A model generated the notes under the pieces. It saw only the letters and a program-made list of their open reading frames with translations, was not told where the DNA came from and ran no database searches. The translations under genes and the position numbers were made by a program. A stretch of DNA of 64,000 bases. It comes from Pyxidicoccus trucidator (GTDB lineage Bacteria > Myxococcota > Myxococcia > Myxococcales > Myxococcaceae). Below are positions 57,238 through 64,000 of this stretch, one piece after another. How positions within the stretch are numbered: the first letter of the stretch is position 1; every line of letters starts with the position of its first letter. The DNA lies in the NCBI RefSeq assembly GCF_010894435.1, contig NZ_JAAIXZ010000020.1:1-64000 (forward strand). Direction: 5' to 3'.

Positions 57238-57272
57238 GCTCCAGGCGCACGGTGTCCACGTGCGCCTGGAGC
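57238..57272. terminator. Perfect 13-bp inverted repeat between convergent genes
   Basis: GCTCCAGGCGCAC (57238-57250) pairs perfectly with GTGCGCCTGGAGC (57260-57272) around a 9-base loop. It lies between the susD stop and the convergent dehydrogenase stop, where a bidirectional terminator is expected, although no T-run follows on either strand. Confidence 0.55.
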
Positions 57273-57309
57273 GCGTGGCAGTCCCCGGGCCTTTCAGGCC
57301 AGGCCGTGG

Positions 57310-58203
57310 TTACCGCGGTCCCTGCTTCAGCCCCGCGCGCTCCGCGACGAGGGCCCCCAGTGCGGCCCAGTCCAGGTCCCCGTGGCCCTGCGCGACGCCC
57401 CCCAGGTACTGGTCTCTCAGCAGGCTGCCCAGGGGCATGGGCACCCCGGCGGCGCGGCCGGCCTCCAGCACCAGCCCCACGTCCTTGAGTCCCAGCTTCA
57501 TGGTGAAGCCGGCGGGTGAGTACTTCTCCTCGGCGATGAGCTGGGCGTAGCGCTCGAAGATGGGCGAGCGCGCGAAGACGGACTGGAAGACCTCCAGGAA
57601 CACCTTCGGCTCCACGCCGGACTTGCGCGTGAGGGCGAACGCCTCGCCGAGCGCCTCCATCATCGACGCGATGAGGAAGTTGCCGGACAGCTTCACCACG
57701 TTGGCGGACGCGGCCCGCTCGCCCAGCACGGTGAGCCCACGTCCCAGGGACTCCAGCAGCGGCCGGCAGCGCTCCACGTCCGCGCGAGGCCCGGCGGTCA
57801 CCACCCAGAGCTGCTTCGCGGCGGCGGCATCCGGACGGCCGAACACCGGCGCGGAGACGTAGCCCTGCCCCGCGCTCGCGTGGGCCTCCGTGAGGCGCTC
57901 GGAGAGGGCCACGGAGATGGTGCTCGACGAGACGTGGACGGCGCCCTTCACCAGCCCCGCGTGCACGCCCTGGCTTCCGAGGACGGCGTCCTCCACGGCG
58001 GCGTCGTCCGCGAGCATGCTGACCACCACCTCCGCGTCCCGCGAGGCCTCGGCGGGTGTGCTGGCCACGCGCGCGCCCTGCTGCTGGAGCGGCGCGGCCT
58101 TGGCCTGCGTGCGGTTCCACACCGCCAGCCCGTGCCCCGCCGCGAGCAGGTTCTTCGCCATGGGCAGGCCCATGTTGCCCAGTCCGATGAATGCGACCTT
58201 CAT
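57310..58203 (-). CDS. NAD(P)-dependent oxidoreductase, 3-hydroxyisobutyrate dehydrogenase family
   Basis: 297 residues. The Rossmann start MKVAFIGLGNMGLPMAKNLL is followed by the substrate-site region and the catalytic Lys segment KLSGNFLIASMMEALGEAF. Members reduce or oxidise short beta-hydroxyacids or semialdehydes. The exact substrate is not clear. The ATG is preceded by GGGGGAAGA. It is convergent with the susCD pair and downstream of the ABC exporter genes. Confidence 0.88.
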   Translation of the reverse strand: MKVAFIGLGNMGLPMAKNLLAAGHGLAVWNRTQAKAAPLQQQGARVASTPAEASRDAEVVVSMLADDAAVEDAVLGSQGVHAGLVKGAVHVSSSTISVALSERLTEAHASAGQGYVSAPVFGRPDAAAAKQLWVVTAGPRADVERCRPLLESLGRGLTVLGERAASANVVKLSGNFLIASMMEALGEAFALTRKSGVEPKVFLEVFQSVFARSPIFERYAQLIAEEKYSPAGFTMKLGLKDVGLVLEAGRAAGVPMPLGSLLRDQYLGGVAQGHGDLDWAALGALVAERAGLKQGPR

Positions 58204-58293
58204 GTGTGTCTTCCCCCTGGGGCCGGGATAATCCACGGCAGGAAGGGCAGCGACGGAAAGCGCGCGAGCGTCCAGGAGACGACGGCCCCGGAG

Positions 58294-60021
58294 CTACTCC
58301 GGTCGGTCCTCGGACACGTCCAGGCGCTCGAAGGCACGGCCCAGGGCAAGGACTCCCAGCCACACCTCGCCCACCAGCACGCCCGCCGCGGCCAGGGCCG
58401 CCACCGACAGGGCCCACTCGCCCAGCACGGGCCACAGCGGCACGCCCACCAGCACCGCCACCAGCGCCGACGGCATCAGCCCGGCGAGCGTCACCACCAG
58501 CGAGCCCACCAGCGTCAGCAGCCGCTGGCCCATGGCCTCCAGGCCGCGCGCCCGCTCACCGGTATCCGCCGTCACCCACGCGGGGAACAGCACCACCGCC
58601 GCGTTCTGCACGAAGAGGCCCGCCAGCGACACCGAGGGCAGCAGCACCGCCAGCGCCAGTCCCCCGGGCCACCACCAGTCGCCCAGCAACTCCGCCTCCG
58701 CACCGGGGCCCACCAGCAGCGCCACCCCCAGCAGCCCGAGCTGGAAGCCCCCCACCGACAGCGCGGACGCCGCCAGCTCCGCGCCCACCACCTGCCGCCC
58801 GGTGAGAGGCATGGCCCGCAGCAGGTCCAGCTTCGCCAGGTCCATGCGCAGGTCCATGCGGAAGGCGCTCGGGCCCACCACCGTCAGCATCACCGCCAGC
58901 GTCAGCGCCAGCGGCCCCACCACCCGCCGCGTGTCCGTGAACAGGCGCGCGTCACCCATCATCGCGGCGATGGCGCCGCCGAGGACGACGAAGAGGGCAA
59001 AAGCCGCCGCCCCGCCCGCCATCCGCTTGCGGGCGATGAGGTTCTTCCAGATGAGCGCCACCTCCGGCCGCCCCCGCGCCACCAGCCGGAAGGGCGGCTT
59101 CTTCACGGTGAACGTCCCCGCCCGCGCCATCCGCCCCGAGGCCCGCAGCGCCCGCTCGCGCGTGCGCGACTCCGCCCGCACCACCGCCGTCTCCTCGAAG
59201 GGCACCTCCGCCAGCAGCACCCAGACGTAGTGCGCCGCCAGCAGCGCCAGCACCGGTGGAAGCGCGCGGAGGAAGCCGCCCACGTTCTTCGCCAGCGCCG
59301 GCTCCACCAGCACCCGCCCCGGCCACAGCACCGCGTCCAGGCCCGGTGACTCCACCACCGTCTGCAGCCACCCGCGCAGCACGCGCGACGAGGAGACCTC
59401 GGCGGGGAACGGGTACGTCCGCAGCGTGGCGAACACCGCCAGCGCCACGGCGGCCAGCACCAGCCCCACCGCGCCCCAGTGCACCGCCACGCCCCAGCCT
59501 CCCCACGCCGCCAGCCGGGTACGGGTGAAGGAGGCCGCCGTCGAGTGCAGGTACAGCGTCCCCAGGGCCAGGGTGGTGCCCAGGAAGAACAGCACGGGCG
59601 CGCTGCTCACCACCCGGCCGATGAAGAGCGTGGCGAACAGCGCGCCCACCGTCGTGCCCAGCAGCCCGCGCGCCAGCTTGTAGTGCAGCAGCGCGCGCCG
59701 GGTGACGGGCGCGGGGAAGAGCTGCACCACCTCCGTCTCGGTGAAGGACAGCGAGGGCCTGTCCCGCCCCAGCACCCACGCGGCGAACACCGTCCCCAGC
59801 GCCGAGCCCACCAGCGACAGCTCCGCGAACAGCCGCACGCCCGCGGACGCGCTGCCCAGGCCCCGCATGCCCAGCCCCCGCGTGAGGACGGAGTACACGT
59901 ACGCCAGCCCCACCAGCGCGCCCAGCAGGTAGCGCGGCCGCCGAAGCCGCGCGAGCTGCCGCCGCACGCGGTTGCGCAGGGACGCGCCCCAGAGGAAGAG
60001 CACCGCGCGCGGAAAGCTCAC
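58294..60021 (-). CDS. ABC exporter permease
   Basis: 575 residues with about 12-14 hydrophobic segments and no ATPase motif. The GTG at 60021 overlaps the ATPase stop by four bases (GTGA). It has no strong family motif beyond an ABC-2-like membrane protein layout. The substrate is unknown. Confidence 0.82.
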   Translation of the reverse strand: MSFPRAVLFLWGASLRNRVRRQLARLRRPRYLLGALVGLAYVYSVLTRGLGMRGLGSASAGVRLFAELSLVGSALGTVFAAWVLGRDRPSLSFTETEVVQLFPAPVTRRALLHYKLARGLLGTTVGALFATLFIGRVVSSAPVLFFLGTTLALGTLYLHSTAASFTRTRLAAWGGWGVAVHWGAVGLVLAAVALAVFATLRTYPFPAEVSSSRVLRGWLQTVVESPGLDAVLWPGRVLVEPALAKNVGGFLRALPPVLALLAAHYVWVLLAEVPFEETAVVRAESRTRERALRASGRMARAGTFTVKKPPFRLVARGRPEVALIWKNLIARKRMAGGAAAFALFVVLGGAIAAMMGDARLFTDTRRVVGPLALTLAVMLTVVGPSAFRMDLRMDLAKLDLLRAMPLTGRQVVGAELAASALSVGGFQLGLLGVALLVGPGAEAELLGDWWWPGGLALAVLLPSVSLAGLFVQNAAVVLFPAWVTADTGERARGLEAMGQRLLTLVGSLVVTLAGLMPSALVAVLVGVPLWPVLGEWALSVAALAAAGVLVGEVWLGVLALGRAFERLDVSEDRPE

Positions 60022-60779
60022 GGGGCGGGCGGTCCCGGCTCCGACGCCGCGCTGGTGATGCGGATGAAGAGCTCCTCCAGCGACGCGCCCTCCACCTCCG
60101 CCCCGCTGAGCCGCGCGCGAATCTCCGCGAGGCTGCCCAGCGCCACCGCGCGGCCTCCGGCAATCACCAGCAGCCGGTGGCACAGCTCCTCGACGAGCGG
60201 GAGCAGGTGCGAGGACAGCACCAGCGCCGCGCCCTCCTCCGCCCGGCGCCGCAGCGACGCCTTCATCCGGCGGATGCCGATGGGGTCCAGCCCGGTGAGC
60301 GGCTCGTCCAGGAGGATGAGCTTCGGCGAGTGCAGGAAGCCGCAGGCAATGGACAGCTTCTGCTTCATGCCCCGCGACAGCTCGCCCGGCAGCGACTTCT
60401 CCTTGCCGGACAGCTCCATCTCCTCCAGCAGCGCCTTGCCTCGCGCCTCCCAGTCCTCCACGCCGTAGAGGCGCGCGGTGAAGTTCAGGTGCTCCCACAC
60501 GGTGAGGTACTCGAAGAAGCGCGGCTCGTCCGGGAGGAAGGCCAGGGCGCGCTTCGCATCCACCGTCTCGCGCCCGAGCTCATGCCCCGCCACCACCACG
60601 CGTCCCGAGCTGGGCGGAAGGATGCCCGCGAGGCAGCGCAGCGTGGACGTCTTCCCCGCGCCGTTGGGCCCCACGAGCCCGAGCACCTCGCCGGGAGCCA
60701 CCTCGAAGGTGAGCCCCTGCACCGCCTTCACGTCGCCGTAGACCTTCTCCAGCTCCTCCACCCGCAAGACGGATTCCAT
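60018..60779 (-). CDS. ABC transporter ATP-binding protein
   Basis: 253 residues of the ABC-2 export type. Walker A is GPNGAGKTST (about 37-46), the signature is LSRGMKQKL, and Walker B is LILLDEPLTGLDP. It drives the permease encoded next to it. The ATG follows the CheY-type gene by 16 bases, so a common transcript is likely. Confidence 0.92.
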   Translation of the reverse strand: MESVLRVEELEKVYGDVKAVQGLTFEVAPGEVLGLVGPNGAGKTSTLRCLAGILPPSSGRVVVAGHELGRETVDAKRALAFLPDEPRFFEYLTVWEHLNFTARLYGVEDWEARGKALLEEMELSGKEKSLPGELSRGMKQKLSIACGFLHSPKLILLDEPLTGLDPIGIRRMKASLRRRAEEGAALVLSSHLLPLVEELCHRLLVIAGGRAVALGSLAEIRARLSGAEVEGASLEELFIRITSAASEPGPPAP

Positions 60780-60795
60780 GAGCGCGTGCCGGTCC

Positions 60796-61176
60796 TCAGT
60801 CCAGCTTCAGCAAGTCCCTCACGGTATCCATCACCACCTTCGCCTGCACGGGCTTCACCAGGTACGCGCTCGCGCCCAGCTTCATCGCCCGCTCGCGGTC
60901 CGCCGCCGCGCTCTCCGTGGTGATGACGACGATGGGCACGTTCCGGTGGTCCGTCGCCTGGCGGATGTGGCTGATGAGCTTCAGCCCGTCCATCAGCGGC
61001 ATGTTGATGTCCGTCAGCACCAGGTCATAGCGGCCCTGCGTGAGCTTCTTCAGCCCCTCCGCTCCGTCCTGCGCCTCGGTGCAGACCATGCCAGTGAGGC
61101 GCTGCAGGGCGTACATGATGCTGCGCCGCATCGCCTGCGAGTCGTCCACCACCAGGGCTCGGATCTGCTGCGTCAT
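60796..61176 (-). CDS. CheY-like response regulator
   Basis: 126 residues, a receiver domain only. The acidic pair is at Asp11-Asp12, the phosphorylation site is Asp56 (LVLTDINMP), the conserved Thr is in VVITTES, and the Lys is in YLVKPVQ. It probably signals by protein contact. It lies 146 bases downstream of cheB. That gap contains a perfect palindrome GGCCCCGCGGGGCC at 61227-61240, so it may have its own promoter. Confidence 0.93.
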   Translation of the reverse strand: MTQQIRALVVDDSQAMRRSIMYALQRLTGMVCTEAQDGAEGLKKLTQGRYDLVLTDINMPLMDGLKLISHIRQATDHRNVPIVVITTESAAADRERAMKLGASAYLVKPVQAKVVMDTVRDLLKLD

Positions 61177-61322
61177 ATCAGTTGAAGACTACCACCCGGA
61201 CCTGTCGGCCAAGGCGGTATCCCACCGGCCCCGCGGGGCCATGTTCGACAGTCACAGATCCAGCGCCGGCTCCCGCTCCGCGGCAGACACTCCGGGTGCG
61301 AGCGCCCTACCTCTCAGGGACG

Positions 61323-62360
61323 CTACCGCTTCCGCTTCGCCAGGGTCGCCAGCGCGGGGCCCATCTCCCCCAGCCGCAGCACCCGCTTCACTGCTCCGGT
61401 GGCAATGGCCTCACCGGGCATGCCGAACACCACGGCCGTCTCCTCCGACTCGGCCCACACCTCGCCGCCGGCGCGGGCCACCTCGCGTGCGCCCTCCGAG
61501 CCATCCGCGCCCATGCCCGTCAACACCACCGCCAGCGCGCGAGGCCCCAGCACCTGTGCCACGCTGGTGAAGAGCCGATCCACGCTCGGTGCGTATTTGT
61601 CCAGCGGCGTGGGCGGCGGGGTGTGCAGCTCCAGCCTCGTGCCACGGTCTGCTACCACCATGTGCCGCCCACCCGGGGCGATGTACACATGTCCGGGCTG
61701 CACCACGTCTCCGTCGCACGCCTCCGTCACCGTGAAGGGGCCGATGCGGTCAAGACGTTCCGCGAACGCCCGTGTGAATTGCGAGGGCATGTGCTGGCAC
61801 ACCAGCACGCACGGGGTCGGCTCCGAGGCCAGCCCCTCCAGCAGCCGCTGCACTGCCGGGGGGCCGCCCGTGGACGCGCCCACCGCCACCACCAGCGGCA
61901 GCTCGCCCGCCACCGCCATGGCCCGCGCGCCGGGCGCCGCGTGCCGCTGCCCGGGCCGCACGTGCCGCGCCGCCCGCACCTTGTCCAGCAGCTCTTCGCG
62001 CAGCACGTCCAGTTCCTCGCGCGTGCCGCGCGGCGGCTTGGCGATGAAGTCGAACGCGCCCAGCTCCAGTGCCTTGAAGACGTCCGACTTGTGCGAGTAG
62101 CTGGAGATGACGATGACGGGCGTGGGCACCGTGCGCATCAGCAGCCGGAGGAAGGTGTAGCCGCCCAGCTTGGGCATCTCCAAATCCAGCGTGACCACGT
62201 CCGGCTTCAGCTCCAGGACCTTCTTCAGCCCCTCCTCGCCGTCAGCCGCGCGGTCCAGCACCCGCACGTCCGAGGCCGACTCCAGCAGCGTGCTGAGGGT
62301 GTGGCGGTTGTGCGCCGAGTCGTCGATGACGAGCACGGAGATGGAGTCCTGCGCGCTCAT
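61323..62360 (-). CDS. cheB: Chemotaxis protein-glutamate methylesterase CheB
   Basis: 345 residues. The receiver domain has Asp13-Asp14 and phospho-acceptor Asp59. The C-terminal methylesterase has the catalytic triad Ser163 (GASTGG), His190 (CQHMP) and Asp286 (TGMGADG). It removes methyl groups from chemoreceptors. The ATG overlaps the cheR stop by four bases. Confidence 0.96.
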   Translation of the reverse strand: MSAQDSISVLVIDDSAHNRHTLSTLLESASDVRVLDRAADGEEGLKKVLELKPDVVTLDLEMPKLGGYTFLRLLMRTVPTPVIVISSYSHKSDVFKALELGAFDFIAKPPRGTREELDVLREELLDKVRAARHVRPGQRHAAPGARAMAVAGELPLVVAVGASTGGPPAVQRLLEGLASEPTPCVLVCQHMPSQFTRAFAERLDRIGPFTVTEACDGDVVQPGHVYIAPGGRHMVVADRGTRLELHTPPPTPLDKYAPSVDRLFTSVAQVLGPRALAVVLTGMGADGSEGAREVARAGGEVWAESEETAVVFGMPGEAIATGAVKRVLRLGEMGPALATLAKRKR

Positions 62361-63238
62361 CGCCCCTCCCCTCCCGTCAGCCCTGGAAGCTCCGGCCGGC
62401 GGTACACCAGGTCTCCGCGCAGGTGCACCAGCTCGAAGTCCGCGCCCAGGTTCAACAGGTTCTCCGAGTGGCCGAGCAGCAGGTAGCCCCCGGGCACCAG
62501 CCTGTCCCGGACGATGCGGAGCACCCTGCGGCGCGCGGCCAGGTCGAAGTAGATCATCACGTTGCGGCAGAAGACGACGTCCATGCGCGGCACCAGCTGG
62601 CTGCCCGTCTCGTCCAGCAGGTTGTGGTGGCCGAAGGACACCCAGGCGCGCACCTCGTCACGCACCCGCACGCGGTTGTTGCCCACCGGAACGAAGAAGC
62701 GCTCCAGCAGGTCCGCCGACGTGGCGCGCAGCGCGGACGGCCCGTACTCCGCGCGCCGAGCCAGCGTCAGCACACGCCGGGAGATGTCCGTGCCATACAC
62801 CTCCACGTCCCAGTCGTCGAAGCGGCGGCTGTCCTTGAGGAGCATGGCCAGCGTGTAGGCCTCCTCTCCGGACGAGCACCCCGCCGACCACAGCCGCAGC
62901 CGCCGCGTGCGCCCGTTGCGCTTCTCCAGGATGGGCAGCAGCTCGTCGCAGAAGGCCTTGAGCTGCGAGGGCTCGCGGAAGAAGTACGTCTCGTGCGTGG
63001 TGAGCGACTCGACGGCCGCCTCCAGCTCCGCGTGCCGCTGGGCGTCGTAGCGCAGGTAGCGGTGGTACGCGCCGAAGTCCATCAGCCCCAGCGCCTCCAG
63101 CCGGGGCCACAGCCGGCGCTCCATGACGAACTTCATGTCCTCGTGCACCAGGATGCCGCAGTGCGAGTACACGTGGTCCCTGAGGAGCCGGAACTCCTCC
63201 AGCGTCATCTCCGGACGTCCATCGTCGAAGCGAGTCAC
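62357..63238 (-). CDS. cheR: Chemotaxis protein methyltransferase CheR
   Basis: 293 residues. The helical N-terminal domain (THETYFFREPSQ) precedes the SAM-binding domain with LWSAGCSSGEEAYTLAM and DVVFCRNVMIYF. It methylates chemoreceptor glutamates. The GTG at 63238 has GAGGGGG six bases upstream, which sets the start despite a much longer open frame. It lies 11 bases after the HEAT-repeat stop. Confidence 0.95.
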   Translation of the reverse strand: MTRFDDGRPEMTLEEFRLLRDHVYSHCGILVHEDMKFVMERRLWPRLEALGLMDFGAYHRYLRYDAQRHAELEAAVESLTTHETYFFREPSQLKAFCDELLPILEKRNGRTRRLRLWSAGCSSGEEAYTLAMLLKDSRRFDDWDVEVYGTDISRRVLTLARRAEYGPSALRATSADLLERFFVPVGNNRVRVRDEVRAWVSFGHHNLLDETGSQLVPRMDVVFCRNVMIYFDLAARRRVLRIVRDRLVPGGYLLLGHSENLLNLGADFELVHLRGDLVYRRPELPGLTGGEGR

Positions 63239-63249
63239 GCGGTTCCCCC

Positions 63250-64000
63250 TCAGCGCCGGGACAGGCGCTCCACCGCGTCGGACAGGGTCTGCCGGGCCAG
63301 GGCGTCCGCTTCCGCCTCCAGCGCCAGGCGGGCGGCGTCCAGGCACTCCGGCCCGCCCGAATCTCCCAGCACCCGGGCCGCCGCCGCGCGCACGTCCCAG
63401 CGCGGGTGGCCCAGCAGCGACAACGCCAGCGACACTCCCTCCTCGGTCTCCGCGCCCGCGGACAACGCCGCCTTCACCACCTCCGCGTCCGGGTGGCTCG
63501 CGGCATTCCTCAGCACCCCGGGCACCGCCAGGCCCAGCCGGGACAGCGCACGCACCGCCGCCACCGCCAGCGCGCCATCCGGGTGCCGCACCAGCACTTC
63601 CAGGTCTGTCGCCCGGTCCACCGCTCCGCACGCGCCCACCGCCTCCACCGCGGCCAGGCGCACGGAGACATCCTCGTCGTGCAGCGCGGGCCGCAGCAGC
63701 GCCCCTGCCTCCGGGCCGCCCAGCCGTCCCATGGCCCGCACCCCGGAGATGCGCACCTGCATCGCCTCGTCCGCCAGCGCCGCGCGCGCCAGCTCGCGGC
63801 CCACGCCCCCATCCACCTCGCTCACGGCCTCCACCGCCGCCGCGCGCCACGTGGGCTCCGCGTCCCGGGCCAATTGCCGCAGCGCGGGCAGCGCGGGCGC
63901 ACCGCCCACCCGGGCCAGGGCGGCCACCGCCGCCGATGTCGCACGGCGCGCCACGGCCGCTTCCAGCGCCGCCAGCACCGCCGCCCGGTTGCTGCCCGCC
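63250..64000 (-). CDS. HEAT-repeat protein, N-terminus beyond the window
   Basis: At least 250 residues of helical repeats of about 30 residues (for example RISGVRAMGRLGGPEAGALL and DVRAAAARVLGDSGGPECLD). The frame is open to the window edge, so it is partial. HEAT proteins in chemosensory clusters act as scaffolds; the partner here is unknown. It is co-directional with cheR and cheB, 11 bases upstream of cheR. Confidence 0.82.
   Translation of the reverse strand, partial: AGSNRAAVLAALEAAVARRATSAAVAALARVGGAPALPALRQLARDAEPTWRAAAVEAVSEVDGGVGRELARAALADEAMQVRISGVRAMGRLGGPEAGALLRPALHDEDVSVRLAAVEAVGACGAVDRATDLEVLVRHPDGALAVAAVRALSRLGLAVPGVLRNAASHPDAEVVKAALSAGAETEEGVSLALSLLGHPRWDVRAAAARVLGDSGGPECLDAARLALEAEADALARQTLSDAVERLSRR

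Noticed and set aside
61227..61240. Palindrome GGCCCCGCGGGGCC as a regulator site
   Set aside because: Short all-GC palindromes are expected by chance in DNA this rich in GC; no second copy or promoter was found near it.

Overview
The window is very GC-rich, densely coded DNA that looks like a chromosome segment of a myxobacterium, probably Myxococcaceae (Myxococcus, Corallococcus or Pyxidicoccus type). The evidence is the GC-rich codon use, frequent GTG and TTG starts, DUF4388 proteins (one joined to a receiver and a J domain), a che-type cassette with a HEAT-repeat gene, and many secreted or lipid-anchored proteins. Species is inference. No insertion sequence, CRISPR array, prophage or tRNA gene was found.

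Layout. 1-1002 holds no protein gene. On the minus strand it carries five spaced sigma70-type promoters followed by a boxA-bearing leader, so an rRNA operon most likely starts just left of the window. 1003-3698 has yicC-gmk and a divergent GT9 glycosyltransferase. 3702-15363 is a tightly packed minus-strand LPS operon: a receiver/DUF4388/J-domain protein, an MsbA-type exporter, a membrane PHP protein, Kdo transferase, two GT4 glycosyltransferases, an Imm35-type protein, lpxK, the two halves of heptose activation (rfaE1, rfaE2) and a Trm112-like protein. lpxB, a DPM1-type GT2 and marC run divergently to 17938. A lipoprotein and an OmpA-like protein follow. 19658-30706 is the second envelope operon, transcribed lysS, LolC/E-like, lolD, bamA, skp, lpxD, fabZ, lpxA, lpxI.

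30779-43941 contains an ECF sigma/anti-sigma pair, prfB with a textbook +1 frameshift site, a DUF4105 membrane protein, a cupin-YbeY fusion with a 7TM-HD phosphohydrolase and PhoH, two unusual membrane proteins, and a MazG-VOC fusion. rpsT and its terminator come next, then leuS, a zinc-ribbon membrane protein and lptE. 48357-57211 is an accessory-looking island: a lipoprotein neutral ceramidase, a secreted protein with duplicated Ig-like domains, and a SusC/SusD pair. 57310-64000 has a 3-hydroxyisobutyrate-dehydrogenase-like enzyme, an ABC exporter, CheY, CheB, CheR and a HEAT protein cut by the window end.

Together the genes cover lipid A synthesis (lpxA, lpxD, lpxI, lpxB, lpxK), heptose activation, Kdo transfer, flipping (MsbA) and parts of outer-membrane assembly (BamA, Skp, LolC/E-like, LolD, LptE). 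lpxC, the kds genes, hldD and the rest of the Lpt system are not in the window. 4-base stop/start overlaps recur through both envelope operons and imply translational coupling.
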